This document shows, in pieces, positions 1-11,267 of a stretch of DNA of 64,000 nt. The DNA is from Heterocephalus glaber. Taxonomy: Eukaryota > Chordata > Mammalia > Rodentia > Bathyergidae. The notes beneath the pieces are model-generated. The model was not told the DNA's origin, made no database searches, and worked only from the letters and a program-made list of their open reading frames with translations. The stretch spans positions 7,117,569 to 7,181,568 of the forward strand of contig NW_004624734.1 of assembly GCF_000247695.1 (NCBI RefSeq). The letters run 5' to 3'. The first letter of the stretch is position 1. Every line of letters begins with the position of its first letter. The position numbers were made by a program, and so were the translations under genes.

Positions 1-321
1 TCTGCCATGACACATGCTGCTGTTGTCTCTGTCCCAGGCACTGGGTGTTGGGAAGAGACTATGTCCATTCTGGGCAGGAAGTCCACCCCCCGCCTCCAGC
101 AGGACCTGTGCTTCCTCACTCCACCCATTGTCCCTTTCAGAGCCTGGCAGGGGCCACTGGAACTAAGTGTTGCCATTTTGTTTTTTGAAAGCCCAAGTTC
201 ATTTCTGGGAGCTGAGGCCCAAGGGATGTGGCCCACTCTCCCCAGCTGCTGGTCAATGTGGCCCAGTAGGTTCTGAATTGGCTCAGAGGTTGTGCACTCT
301 GCCCACTGGCTGGGGACTCAC
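1..321. other. SERPINA1 intron 3, partial
   Basis: Intronic sequence following the donor at 321 and running off the left edge. I see no repeat or other element in it. Confidence 0.8.
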
Positions 322-592
322 GTTTTCTCTGTCTTAGAGAGGAATTTGGAAATGAGCTCCTTGGTGAGTGTTTTCTCCAGGTGCTGCAGCTTCCCCTCGT
401 CCGGCAGGAGGAAGAGGGCGGTGATGTTGCCCTGGTAGTCCATGAGCAGCACCCAGCTTTGGATTGTGCTACAGTGAAACACTCGGAACATGCCCAGGCG
501 CTTCATCATGGGCACCTTCACGGTGGTCTCCTCGTTCACGTGGAAGTCCTCTTCCGAGGTGTGCTCAGCCTCAAAGGGTTTCTCCCATTTTC
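322..592 (-). CDS. SERPINA1: SERPINA1 coding exon 2 (exon 3)
   Basis: 271 bases, the same length as I recall for the human exon. The acceptor is CTCTCCCCAG|GA, which completes Gly213 and continues KWEKPFE. The donor is AAAAC|GTGAGT at 321. It contains [10 protein letters not shown], the conserved Cys253, and the third conserved sequon GNIT. It ends inside the codon after SKTEK (phase 2). Confidence 0.95.
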
Positions 593-2355
593 CTGGGGAG
601 AGAGGAGAGAAACAGCACCCAGGGGTGGGACTAAGGTCTAGGGGATTGAGGTGGAGTAAAGGAGCCTGGGCAGCCATGGTGACATCCTGTGCCCTGAGCC
701 TCAGCTTCACGCAGTGCAAAAGGGGGCTTTGGAGGCCACTGGGGGGCAGAGAGAGGGCGATTCTAGACCAGGAAGGATCTGGAGTTTCCAGACCATGTGG
801 GCTGAGGGGCCATCCTGACTGTACCTAGCAAGCATTTTTATTTGGATTTTATATTTTATATTTATTTAAGGTTGGCTTGCAGATTGCAGGTAAAAATTTT
901 TGTTACCTTGCCTGTGCTGTACTAATGTGCCTCGCTTCCAGGCCATCAGGGAGGGCAGGTGACTCTGGAACCCTTGAGCCCACCTTTCTCACCAGATAGG
1001 GCTCACTGGGGCTGGAGGCAGGGCAGGAACTGCCCCAAGTCATGGCAGAGCTGGGACCTCAGTTGTGCTGACTGTGACCTGGGTGCTCTGCACCGCCGGA
1101 CTCTGCCCAGGAATGGGGAGACAGGGAGGGGAGCCCCAGGCCTGGCCTTGATCCCCACTTCTCTCCCCCAGGCTGTTTCCCTGGGGCTGTGGAAGCTGCC
1201 ATAGAACTGGGATTCTTGGGGTCCTGACCCTCCTGTCGCTCATAGGCAAGCAGGCAGGCTGGCTGAGGACTGCGGTTAGTGGGTAGCTATAAGTGTCGCA
1301 CCCAGGCCTGTGTGTTATGTAACCTAATGTCTCCTTTTAAAACCTGACAACGATGATATTGTTTTGTCCATGAAAAGATGGGACAATTCTTCTTCAAAGA
1401 GGTAGAATGACTTGTCCAAAGTCAAGACTAATGAGTGGTAGCAGTGGGATTTAAAACCAAGTTTTTTTTTCTTTTTCTTTTTTTGGTGTGGTAATGGGGA
1501 TTGAATCCATGGTCTTTGCAGTGAGTTAAATCTCCAGCCTTTATTTATTTAACTATTTAATTTTGAGACAGGGTATCAAATTGCCCAGGCCGGGCTCACG
1601 TTTGCAATCCTCCTGCTTCAGCCTCCCGGAGTGCTGGGATTACATCCCTCTTAGGGATTCCCCATGAGCATTAGGATGATAAAGACTCACTCAGCTTAGG
1701 CCCATGGTGCAAACTTACCTCTAAAGAAAATGTAATTCACCAGGGCAAGAACTGTGTCTTTGTCCAGGACTTTCACCAAATCTACAATTTTCCCTTTGGT
1801 TCTCCTCTGCACATAGATATTGAGCTGTTTTACAGCATCTTCGGGGTTGCTGAAGTTGACAGGGAAGGCTTCTGCATGGTAATGGTTCCTGGTTTCCTCT
1901 AAAAACTTAGCAGTGAACCTCAGGGTCTGGTCCACAAAGAGGCCGTTGCCAGTGGTCAACTCGCGCTCGCTGTTGGGCGTGTTGAGGATGTGGAGGAGGT
2001 CCTTGAAGCCCTTGTGGATGTCAGCCTCAGCTACCTCTGTGAGGTTGAACTCCAGGCCCTGCAGGATCTGGGCATGAGTGTCCCCCTGGGCCCCCAGGGA
2101 CAGCATGGCCAAGGCGGAAGCGATGCTCACAGGAGAGAAGAAGATGTTGCTGGTGTTGGACTGCTGTGCCAACACCTGGTATATGCTGAAGGCAAACTCA
2201 GCCAGACTCGGGGCGATCTTGTGGCCGGAGAGGTGCTCCAGGTCGTGGCTGTGTGCGTGTGTTTCTGTCACCTGACCATCCTCAGCCAGACAGCCAAACA
2301 CCAGGCAGCACAGGCCTGCCAGGAGCAGAAGACCCTGAGAGACAGAGGATGGCAT
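322..2355 (-). CDS. SERPINA1: SERPINA1 (alpha-1-antitrypsin), partial: first two coding exons
   Basis: Secreted serine protease inhibitor of the plasma; in other mammals its main target is neutrophil elastase. Visible coding parts are 2355-1719 and 592-322. The protein opens [18 protein letters not shown], a signal peptide of about 24 residues very close to the human one, then helix A ([10 protein letters not shown]) and the breach/shutter region ([10 protein letters not shown]). Sequons are N67 (NTS), N104 (NLT) and N268 (NIT), matching the three human glycosylation sites, plus an extra NFS at N167. The single buried Cys of the human protein is kept (C253, in FHCST). The intron sits after the first base of codon 213 (phase 1), as in the two neighbouring serpins. 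The last two coding exons, with the hinge, reactive loop and P1 residue, lie left of position 1, so inhibitory specificity cannot be judged. Identity is clear from alignment by eye. Confidence 0.96.
1311..1460 (+). repeat. MIR SINE fragment
   Basis: Shows the MIR core wording in diverged form: a drop from ATGTAACC to GATGGGACAATT, then AGAGGTAGAATGACTTGTCCAAAGT and an AGTGGTAGCAGTGGGATTT-like tail. Confidence 0.65.
1462..1648 (-). repeat. B1-ID dimer SINE
   Basis: On the minus strand a B1 (7SL-derived) unit with AGCACTCCGGGAGGCTGAAG and CCTGTCTCAAAA is followed, after an AT-rich linker, by a tRNA-derived ID-like unit ending in a T/C-rich tail as read on plus. This B1-then-ID order is the dimer type of several non-muroid rodents. 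Confidence 0.7.
1719..2355 (-). CDS. SERPINA1: SERPINA1 coding exon 1 (exon 2)
   Basis: 637 coding bases, 212 codons plus one base. The exon begins at 2359 after a polypyrimidine-CAG acceptor, leaving a GACC leader before the ATG, as in human SERPINA1. The reading frame continues upstream into the intron with another ATG at 2394, but that lies beyond the acceptor and is not used. The donor is AGAG|GTAAG at 1718. It encodes the signal peptide through the strand s3A segment NYIFFRG. Reading through the donor soon meets a stop. Confidence 0.95.
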
Positions 2356-2435
2356 GGTCCTGCAACACAGAGAAGGGGCACAAGAGCCCTGCATCAGGAT
2401 CCATCACAACTCCCACTGGCTCCATGCAGCAGCAG

Positions 2436-2705
2436 CCATGGTTTATTAACCATTTGCAATGTGTCCAATCTGTGCCAAGCATTGCCCCACACACCACCAT
2501 TTAAAAAACCAGAAAAACAGCAAAAGGATCACAATGCTATCCTTCTGCTGAGCTTGGTCCTCAAACTACTACAACTCTTTGCTGTCTTGTAACACTCCTA
2601 TGGGGAAACTGTTAAAACTCAGGGAAGCCAAAGGCCAGAGAGGTTCCGGCTTACTTCCCAGGTCAGCAAGTAAGTGGCAGAGGCAGAATCAGAGCCACAC
2701 AGCAG
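2436..2705 (+). repeat. MIR SINE
   Basis: Long diverged MIR: TTTATTAACCATTTGCAATG start, GTGCCAAGCATT, GGGGAAACTG, AGCAAGTAAGTGGCAGAGGC end. It lies in the SERPINA1 5' intron. Confidence 0.7.
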
Positions 2706-3068
2706 CCAGTCTGGGTCCTGAGCCCATGCATGCCTTTAACAGCTCTGCTTTCATCTACAATGACCTTGAGGTAAAGATGACACTTTCCTCATTACACAAA
2801 AAAAGAAACTGAGGCACAGGAAAAGTAGTGAACTTGAGCACAATTTCAAGGGCAATCTGGCAAAATCAGGGTCAAGAATCACTTTGAGTCTTTGCTGCCC
2901 AGAGCAGCATGGATCAGGCCCAGGACCCAACCTCCTCTCTAAGTCTCATTTCCTGTCTTTAATCATTAATTTGCCTTGTGCTGTCATGGCTCACAGGAGA
3001 CCAGGACCCACTGTAGGGGTTCTGGTAACATCCCCTTTCTCTGTTCCCTACATAAAACTATTTACAGA

Positions 3069-3168
3069 AAAGCTGGGCATGGTGGTGCATGCTTTTAATC
3101 CCAGCTACTTAGGAAGTTAAAGAGAGAGGATCATGAGTTCAAGACCCTATCTCACAAAACAGAACAAA
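3069..3168 (+). repeat. B1-type SINE
   Basis: AGCTGGGCATGGTGGTGCAT start, TAATCCCAGCTACTTAGGAA, and GTTCAAGACCCTATCTCA with an A-rich end. The middle is shortened relative to a full B1. Confidence 0.75.
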
Positions 3169-3453
3169 GAATCACTTTGAGCCAGAACAGCCCCTAGAGG
3201 GCACCCATCCAACTCTGCACAGCACATAGGGAAGCATGGGCACAGGGGCCCAGCCTGAGGTCGTGGGGAGCTGTGTAAAGTCCTGGGGTCGCCACACACC
3301 CCTACAAGGGCCCCCCAAATTGGAGGCTTTTCCTGAGGGCACAGCATGAGGTTGGGCTGAGATTCCTGCAGTCAGCTTCCCACCATCTCACTCTCGTGGC
3401 CCAGATCTGAGGAGGACAGAGGGGCTCATTGCTCCTTTAAAATGAGGATCAAG

Positions 3454-3554
3454 AGCTAGGGATTTAGCTCAGTGGTTCCCCTGTCTGCCTCACAAATGCA
3501 AGGTCCCAAATTTGATCCCTGGTACCTAAATAAATAAATACATAAATAAATAAA
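3454..3554 (+). repeat. ID-like tRNA-derived SINE
   Basis: AGGGATTTAGCTCAGTGGTT contains the tRNA A box; TTTGATCCCTGGTACC the B-box region; ends in an (AAAT)n tail. Confidence 0.8.
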
Positions 3555-3589
3555 ATGAGGGTGGATGTGGGAAGGTGGGAGGTGGAAAA

Positions 3590-3760
3590 CTATTTCTTAG
3601 CTTCAGACAGTTGTGAGTTCCAATCTAGGCTGTCACTTGCCAGCTCCGTGAGCCAGGACAAGCCGTTGAAATGCTGTGGTCTTCGCTGTGCCTCATCTGT
3701 AAAGTGGGGTTTTAGGAAGGTTCCGTGAAATAGATATGGACATGGAAGGGCTTGAGGGTT
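3590..3760 (+). repeat. MIR SINE fragment
   Basis: Wording such as TGTGAGTTCCAATC, TGTCACTTGCCAGC, GTGAGCC and CTCATCTGTAAAGTGGGG is that of the left half of MIR. Confidence 0.65.
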
Positions 3761-4226
3761 GCAGGGAGGTCACTGCAGGTGACACAAACTCAAAGCCCTC
3801 AGGTGACAGGCAGGTGAGGGCTGTGCATTTCATGGCTCAGGGAGGCAGCAGGGAGTGGCAAGGCCTGGGGCTGAACCAGCAAAGACAGGCTCTGTCTGAG
3901 TTGTTGTCACCCGTGGTAGCACAGAGCCTGCCTGCCTCACAGAGCTCCCTCTACTCCACATCTTTCCAGGCCACAAACTACTGGTCTGCAGCGCCCTGGG
4001 GACAACCTGCTTTCTTTAAAGATGGGGAAACTGAGGTCCGAGTTGCAGAGAATGTACCTGAAATTGCACAGTTAGCTATTAGTCTCGTAACTAAAACCAC
4101 CGTCTCAATAGAAAGAAAGGTATCTTTGAATTGGGGGTTTGAAAACTTGAGGGGAAAAAGTCGGGCATAAGAGACACTGAGTTTCAATGTACTCTTGACC
4201 TTTTGAGAGTTTCTTTCCAATTAGAC

Positions 4227-4282
4227 AAAAAAAAGAAGAAGAAGAGGAGGAGGAGGAGGAAGAAGCAGCAGCAGCAGCAGCA
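4227..4282 (+). repeat. Compound trinucleotide microsatellite (AAG/AGG/CAG)
   Basis: An A run passes into AAG units, then AGG units, then AAG and CAG units. All are one-base variants of each other, so one slipped repeat probably changed step by step. Confidence 0.9.
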
Positions 4283-5599
4283 CAAGACTGGTTTCTTTCT
4301 ACCACCTTTTTTCCTGGGGATTATACAGAATACATGTTTATATTTTTCTTATACTAGCCACTGTGGAGAACTGAAGACAGTGCTAAAAAGAGTTCTGTGT
4401 ATTTCCATCACCCTTAGATTTCACCTTCTTTCTTCTCTAGAGTTTGGTGCAGCCCTGTGGAAATTCCTCATCCTTGCAGGGAGGGAGCTGGATTATGGCG
4501 GGTCGGGACATGAACCATGCCAAGGAGCCTCAGAGCCAGAGGCTGTGGACAGCGCCACTACAACATACATGGCCTTGAGCAGCACCTGACCCTGCACTAC
4601 CCCCAGCTGAACCAGTGAGGGCATCAGAGCATGGAGACAGTTGAAGTCAATGTCACCCACAGCAGGGCAGAGCTGCCTGCCTACAGAGTGTCCTCTACTC
4701 TGGCTACGTCCAGGCCATGAACCACTGGTCTGCAACCCCCTAAGAACCACTCACTGGAACAGGCCTGGCATTTCCTACCACTCGGATCACAGGCGGAGAC
4801 AGCCACATCCTCAGGGTTCAGGCTCCATGAATGTCAGAACTGGGCTCCACTTTCATCTCTAGCACCCTCTTGGGCTCATTCTGCACCTCAGTCTGTTCCC
4901 TCAAACCTCAGCATCCCAGGACCCTGGCCTATGTCCAAGGTGGACCCCTGCACCCCTAAGCCTAGAGCTGGGGAGGAGAGAGCAGCAGTGAACCTCCCAC
5001 AGGTACAGACCCAGGCCAGGCAGCCAGCCGAGACACTGGGGTTGGTACAGGGACAGGTCTGGAACCCAGGGCAGGTGGGAGCAGTCTTTGTGAGGTGGGG
5101 GGTACAGAAGTGGGCCACCCCCCGGTCTCATCTCCCACCATTTCCACCCAGGAGCATGAAATGAGTGGCCAAGAGCCATCTGTCTGGGGAGGTGACCCTG
5201 GCATAAGGTCCCAAGCTTTTGAGACCCAGCATTGAATCAGACAGGACCCAGGTCCACCACTTCCCGTCAGGTGGGCTTGGACAAATGACTTCTCCCTTTG
5301 GGCCTCACTTCCTGGGGAAGGACACCTTCCAGTGTGCCCCCTGGAGAGGAAAGCCTTTGCAGGAAGAGGTGCAGCACCAGAGGGTGACCAGCAGGGGCCA
5401 CCAACAGGGGTAGGAGTCCTTCCTGGGGTCGGCAGATTTGAGGTTTCTTTCTGGGCATTGTTGTGTTGCCTGGGGCCAGAGAAGGGACTCCTGCTCAGCA
5501 AGGGCCTGCCTCGGAGTCTGGCAAATGTCACCTCCATTCTCCTAGTACTCATGCATTGCCTGCTGCCTGAGTCTATGCTAAGCAAACATGGGCAGCAGT

Positions 5600-5775
5600 G
5601 TGACCATCGCTGACCACTTACTAACCATCACGTGCCGGCTGTGCAGTCTCACCCAAGCATCCCTCACAGTTTACCTGGTCAGGTGGAGACTGTCATTAGT
5701 CCCATTTCAAAGGTGGGAGAACTGAGCTCCCTACAGGTTAAGCAACTTACTAAAAGCCACAGAGCCAGCTGCCTA
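5600..5775 (+). repeat. MIR SINE fragment
   Basis: TGACCACTTACTAACCATCA to GTTAAGCAACTTACTAAAAG and AGAGCCAG, the MIR core and 3' half. Confidence 0.65.
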
Positions 5776-6410
5776 TAGAACTAAGAGCTAACCTTTAACG
5801 CCAGAACTAGGCGGTGGACCCTTCTCTATGTTCACTCTCGGAGTCAGGAAACCTCTGAGGTGGCCTGGCTAAGCGAAGAGAGGTAATATCTTTGTGGCTA
5901 AAATTAGAGGCTCTGAGGCTGGGCTGCTGAGTCCAACTGTATTCACTGAGTTACCTTGGGCAAGTTACTCACCCTCTCTGAACTTCGGTTTCCTGGAGGT
6001 GGTAGGGTGCCTCCAAACATCTTTACAGAGCTATTGTGCAAATATCTGCGCCCAGTGTCAGGAATGCCTCTAAGCGCTCAAGAAGGGCCAGTTGTTATTG
6101 ACAATGCTGGGGATCTCTGCTCAGGGTTGTGTGGGAATCTGGCCGCACTGGAGCCCTGTCTCCAAAAACCAGCGCGAGAAAAGTCAGCTCTTTCTAACTC
6201 TGCAGAGATCAAAGTTGGTTGGGCTGAGGGGAAGAGGGCAAAGATTATCTTGTTTTGCTCAAGAGGGCAGAAAGGTTGAGCAACTATCTGAGGTCACAGA
6301 GGGGCCTCAGGGGCAGCCCGGGCTTCCTGCTCCACAGCTAAGGCTGAGACCCAAGGTCAGGGGGCTGGGCCTGCACCCTGCCTGGTGTGCAGCAAGGGAT
6401 TTGGAGCAAG

Positions 6411-6470
6411 GTTTTTTGGGGGTACCGGGGATCAAACTCGGGACCTTGCACAGGCGCAGGGAGCGCGCAA
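6411..6470 (-). repeat. ID-like SINE fragment
   Basis: Reverse-strand 3' half of the tRNA-derived unit: GGTACCGGGGATCAAACTCG then GGACCTTGCAC. The A-box half is missing. It lies about 440 bases downstream of the SERPINA1 Ic donor, in intron 1. Confidence 0.75.
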
Positions 6471-6902
6471 AGGCCACTGGGGAGAGGAGGACCTGAGGTT
6501 GGTCCTCGGTGCACCTGGGAGGAGGAGGGTGTGGGCTGGGCCGCCTCCCCTCCCTCTCTGGCCGGAACTCCTTCCTCATCTGCCGAAGGGAAAGGTCTGC
6601 ACCCAGGCAGCGCCGAGGGGGAGGCTGACGAGGGCAGGAAAGGCCCAGGAGGACAGGAGCCAGGCACACAGAGCTCTGCTCCTGTCACCACTGCGGCTGT
6701 ACCTTGGCTCCCCAGTACCTCTCTCTCCTCCGCCCCTCACCAAGAGGTCTGGGCCTGCCCAGGAAGCAGGAAAGGACCTTCAGGACTGCATTACTCTGAC
6801 AGCAGGAGGCGCATCTGCATCCCTCCCTCCAGGCCCTGGGTCTGCTGCCTGCCTGGTGGTACAGACCCAGAAGCCCCAGCGTCCCTCCCCAGGGAAAGGC
6901 AA

Positions 6903-6955
6903 ACTTACGACTCTGTCCCAGGGCCGGCGGGCACTGGAGGTGGAAGCTGAGGAGA
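6903..6955 (-). other. SERPINA1: SERPINA1 hepatocyte non-coding exon (Ic) with its splice donor
   Basis: Minus-strand sequence from about 6955 to 6909 matches the human hepatocyte first exon: a CTCAGCTTC core, then a CCTGGGACAG-like segment and the donor GAGTC|GTAAG at 6908. The 5' end is inferred, about 25 bases downstream of the TTAAATAA box. It would splice to the acceptor at 2360 over an intron of about 4.5 kb. The macrophage-type first exons known further upstream in human were not located. Confidence 0.8.
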
Positions 6956-6969
6956 CAGAGCCCTGTCCT

Positions 6970-7081
6970 CATCTGTTATTTAAGGAGCGATGCAGAGGGG
7001 CGATGGGGTGGCTGCTAGTGAATATTAACCAAGGTCACCTCCTAGGTATTGGGGGAACAAACAGACAGGGCCTAAGTTCAC
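6970..7081 (-). promoter_or_regulatory. SERPINA1: SERPINA1 liver promoter: HNF4-like, FOX-like, HNF1 and TATA-like sites
   Basis: On the minus strand, in order towards the gene: an HNF4-like element TGAACTTAGGCCCTGTC (7080-7064); TGTTTGTTC, a FOXA/HNF3-like site (about 7063-7055); GGTGACCTTGG (about 7039-7029), overlapping GGTTAATATTCAC (7030-7018), the HNF1 element; then TTAAATAA (6983-6976) as TATA box. Element order and near-identical wording match the human alpha-1-antitrypsin promoter. This indicates hepatocyte expression is kept; activity itself is inferred. Confidence 0.88.
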
Positions 7082-7846
7082 GGCCCGGCTCTGGGCTGGC
7101 CGCCCACGCTGCCTGCCATGCACTCTGCCCGGCAGCCATGGCCCTCGCTCCATTACCCAACCTGACTCATCTGCCACACCATGGCGTCTTATCCCCAAGG
7201 CATGTGGCTGGCCTGGGTCAGACGAGCCCTGGGATGGTGCTTGCTTGGCGGGCCCTTTACCCTCACTAGGGAGGCTGCCCCTCTGGAAGCAAATCCACCA
7301 TTTATTGAGCCAGCTGCCTTGAAATGCCAGGTGCTGAGGACTCCCTCTCACCCTGGGAGAGTCACAGTGGGTTATGAGCCCATCTGACAGGTGGGGAAAC
7401 TGAGGCCCAAAGCAGGGAGGCTGCTCTTCAAAAAAGCACTCAGCTAGCTTTGTACACCAAAATCCTCTGGATTTCCTCTACAAGAAAATGGAGCATGACC
7501 AAGGGAGACAGAGCTACAGCAGGCTGGCACAGGACGCTCTTGGGACAGACTAGAGCCAGAAGAGTAAATCTAAAGGCTGTGCCTCCCCAGGCAAACACCT
7601 TCACCTCTCCGAACCAGGAGGTGTTTTCCTCTGCATCATAGAGCATTGGAAGTCCCTCAGGAAAGTGCCAGGCACACAGTAGATTCTGTCTTTGGCTCTG
7701 TCCAGTCCTCTATTCCGCTGCCACTCGGCTGCTCCGAGCGGCAGGAGGTTCCCCTTCTGGCTGGTCCCAGGCCCCTTCTGTTCAGGCCACCTGAATTCTC
7801 CTTGGCAACATGGCTCCACCCTGGGGCTGATCCAAGCCGTTGATGT

Positions 7847-7866
7847 GCTGCTGCTGCTGCTGCTGG
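7847..7866 (+). repeat. (CTG)n microsatellite
   Basis: About six perfect CTG units in intergenic DNA. Confidence 0.85.
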
Positions 7867-10800
7867 CTCTGTGGTGGGGTGCAGGGTTGGCTAATAGGTC
7901 CCCACTTGATTTCAATCCTTTTGAAGCTTCAACCAGACCCCAACACCCCTATGCACTGAGCGGCTCCTTGCTGAATGGCTGAGGGTGCAGCTCTCTCACT
8001 CTCTGGTCCCTGTGAGTTGAGGGGAGTCTGGCCCTCTGTACCCCTGGGCACGTGTCAGCCTCTGGGCCTCTGTTTTCCAGTCTGTACAGTGGAGTCCATT
8101 GGGGCCAGCTATCTGTCCTGTCTGCCCCACAGTGTGGGAAGTGGCAGGTGCCCCATCTTCCCTGCTCTCCCAAACTTGGCCTCTTCAGGTGGCCCTGGGG
8201 CTGCCCATCTGCCTCTCTGCCTGGGATTCCTGGTGGCCTTGGAGCAGGTTTCTCTCCTATGGCTGCCAGCTGCTGGCTGCCCAGCTCCTTGGCCAGCTCA
8301 AGGGCTGCAGCAGGGAGGCTGGGCATGTGAACCCCAAGCTTCCCATCTGCATGGCTCTACCTGGAAGAAGGGAGCCCTGGCTGGCAACGGCATCAGTTCT
8401 AGGAGGGCCAAAGGCCTGGGGCAGGAAGGGGCCTTACTTTTGCCAGGCAGAGGCCAGGCTGGCCCTTTCTGGCCCAGGCAGTCTGTGTGTCACCTGCAGT
8501 ACTTGTTCTGTCCAGGCTGTGTGACCCAGGACATCACCCACACCAACCCTGAGGAGGAACCGTCCCCTAACCCATAGTAGAGGAGCAGTCGCACTGGTTC
8601 AGGACTATTGAGATTGACAGCCTCACCCTCCTGGCATGGAGCCCGATGGGCACCAGGACCTGGGTAGGTTTCCCAGGCCAGGTGCAGAGGGAAGAAGACA
8701 GAACCTCTCTGAATTGCCCAGTGGAGTTCCAAGGCTATGGAGGGTCCATGTGTACGGGTGGCATGTGTCACAGGCCTGGCGGGGATCCCAAGGGGGCCTG
8801 GGCATTTGGAGGGGGAATGAGGATGGGGGGGAGTGGCAACCGCTGGGACAAGCGAGGGGCTCGGGCCTGGGGCCCTTGCTCTTTTGGGTCAAGGGCTCTA
8901 TGCTCAGCCCTTGATCACTAGGAAACGCACCATGGGAAGAAGGGTTAGGATATGAACAAAGATAGAACCTCAGGGGTAGGGGGTGACCAGGCTGCTCTCC
9001 AGGGTACTGACCCACAGGCCCAGGATGCAGCGGGAAGTCAGGTCTGCTGATTCCTCTGGAATTCTCTGTTGCATCATCTGTGCCGCATCCCTGGGAGCAG
9101 ATGCATCATGGGAAGATCCTGGAGCCGGACAACAGGTGAACACGGAGGCCTGGAGTCTGAGCAGGGAGTGGTGGGGATAGGGAGCCAGCAGATCCAGGAC
9201 CCAGGACGAGGGCTGCCGGGGACAACCACAGTGGAGGTGGGGCAGCTGCCCCTGGGCAGAGCTCCTGGGACAGTACGGGTACCCACACCCCTCCCAGACT
9301 CCAGACTCAGCGGAGGGCGTTGTGGGTCTGGGACTCAAAACTACGAGTCTGAACTCAGGCCTCACCTCTACCTCTCCTTCTGTGGCATCTTGGGCCACGT
9401 AACTGGGCCGTGCCTCAGTTTCCTCATCTGGGAAGTAGGGATGAGGATAGTCATTTCCACCAGGGCAGGGAGGAGCACAGAAGCTCCTGGCTCACGATGG
9501 CCCTGTCATCCCCACAGGGACGTGTCCTGAGCCTGCAGAGCCTTTCCGATGGGTCCTGGGATGGGGGGCTCCGTGGAGGGGAGCAGCACTGTGTCAGGGC
9601 TCCGCAGACTGGAGCTGCCATTTATTCACAAGGCTACTGCTCTACCTCCCGGGCGTTTGTGCTCCTGCTGCTTCCGGAAGGAAGGCACAGGGCCAGTGTC
9701 TTAGCAGCTTTCTGAGCACGTGTGACGGGCAGAGCATGTGGGGGGCCTGAAGCTAGGCAGCTTAGACTCAGGGGAAGGGTTCTCTGAGCCTCAGCCTCCC
9801 CCTGTGTGAAATAGAGTGGGGTCCTTTCCTCACGTATAGTGGTGAGGTTGAACGAGGTGCAGGGGCAGGATAAACAGTCTGTTGTGCAGCAGAGTGGTAC
9901 AGAGTCCGTCTCCCCTTAGCTCATTTAAACTCGGATGTTCGGATTTTATCTTCTGGGAGAGGAGCTCAGTTGGCACCTGGCTTCTCCTCCTCCTGGCATC
10001 TGGCAAATTGACCAACTTGCAGCATCCTCTGGACTCCTTCTCCTTATGTACATAACCCTACTGAGCCGCTTCTTGTGGGGACCATTTCGGCTTTGGAACT
10101 ACGGCTCCTCAAGCTTCCTGTGTCCACTTCCCACGCTCACTCAGCACAGGAAGCAAGGTGAATGAATGGCAGTGCGGTGACAGCAGGAACCAAAGTCACA
10201 TCCGTAGCTTCGTCCCCTTGTTCAAATTAGTGAACCTGCTGTTTTATTACAACTAATCTTTTTGACATTTTAACTTTACTCTTTCGTTCTGAATGATGGT
10301 GGCCATTATGAACTTGCAGCTTTTAAGAGACTCAACCTGTCTTATTTAACTATCATCATGATTTCCCTTTTGATGGTCAAACTGTCACCTTTTGGCCAGG
10401 AGGAGCCCCTTTACGTGATCTCTTTTCGCCATGCAGCAATGCCCCCTGATGTTTCTTGGAGCTCATGTCTCTAGGATGTGATGCCCAGGCCCACCTGCCT
10501 TCATTTTCTCCTGTGTGACAAAAGTCCTTCCAAGAACCACAGGAGGGCTGGGTGTGCAGGACCCACCCACTCATGGGGGCCTTTGGGGCTTGTTATTCCA
10601 AATCTGAGCCCTTGTGGGTGGCTCAGACAACAGATAGCCATGGCCCTTAGAACTTGCCCAACTCAGACTTTGGCTGGAACTGTTTCCACCGACTCTATTG
10701 ACCTTTTCATGTTGACTTTGAGTGTTTCTGTTTGCTCTTCTGTTTGCTCAGTGATACTGAGTCTCTCCCAGCTGTCATTTTCCACTACAAATCCCCAAAA

Positions 10801-11267
10801 CTGACTCCAAGACAGGGCATTGCACACTTGGGACCTGCCAGCTCTCTTTTAACACTTAAGTGTCTTAATTCACACAATCCCATGCGGTGGGTGCCACTGT
10901 TATTACCTATAACCCCCCAAAACATGAACAAGGTTAAAATAAAGTAGATATTGTTTAATTCAGGCACAGAATAGATGTGCAAATTGGGAACCCACAAGCT
11001 CAGTATAGAAGCCCTGTGAATTCTTCCCCACATTCCCAAAGGACCAAGGCTTTTCTATGAAGAGGAACATTCTTTTAGGTGAACAGGATTGACCTAAATT
11101 CAGAGGCTAGAAACAACTCAAGCCAGGTGAGCGAAAGTTTTATCCATTGGAGTGTTCAGGTCCAGTTGGCCAACCTAGTACTTCTCAAACTGCAAAACTG
11201 TTAGATTCTGGAAAACTGTTCCTTTTGCTTCAGTTCTGGACATGATGTCTTGTTCTCTCTTTGACTG

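Larger units (their letters stand above)
593..1718. other. SERPINA1 intron 2
   Basis: 1.1 kb intron. The right half holds a MIR piece (about 1311-1460) and a B1-ID dimer SINE (1462-1648). The left half shows nothing recognisable. Confidence 0.85.
2360..6908. other. SERPINA1 intron 1
   Basis: 4.5 kb between the Ic donor (6908) and the acceptor at 2360. It holds MIR pieces (2436-2705, 3590-3760, 5600-5775, 5880-5995), a B1 (3069-3168), ID-like SINEs (3454-3554, 6411-6470) and a trinucleotide repeat (4227-4282). No coding exon was seen. Confidence 0.8.

Noticed and set aside
318..719. C-terminal extension of SERPINA1 exon 3 past its donor
   Set aside because: Reading through GTGAGT meets TGA at once; the donor and length match the family.
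2356..2394. Upstream ATG extending SERPINA1 by 13 residues
   Set aside because: It lies beyond the acceptor at 2360; MPSSVS is the conserved start.
1990..2592. Long plus-strand frame opposite SERPINA1 exon 2
   Set aside because: Antisense shadow of the real exon; no start context or family match.
6385..7269. 294-codon plus-strand open frame
   Set aside because: It covers the reverse strand of the SERPINA1 promoter and first exon and begins within a SINE fragment; no protein similarity.
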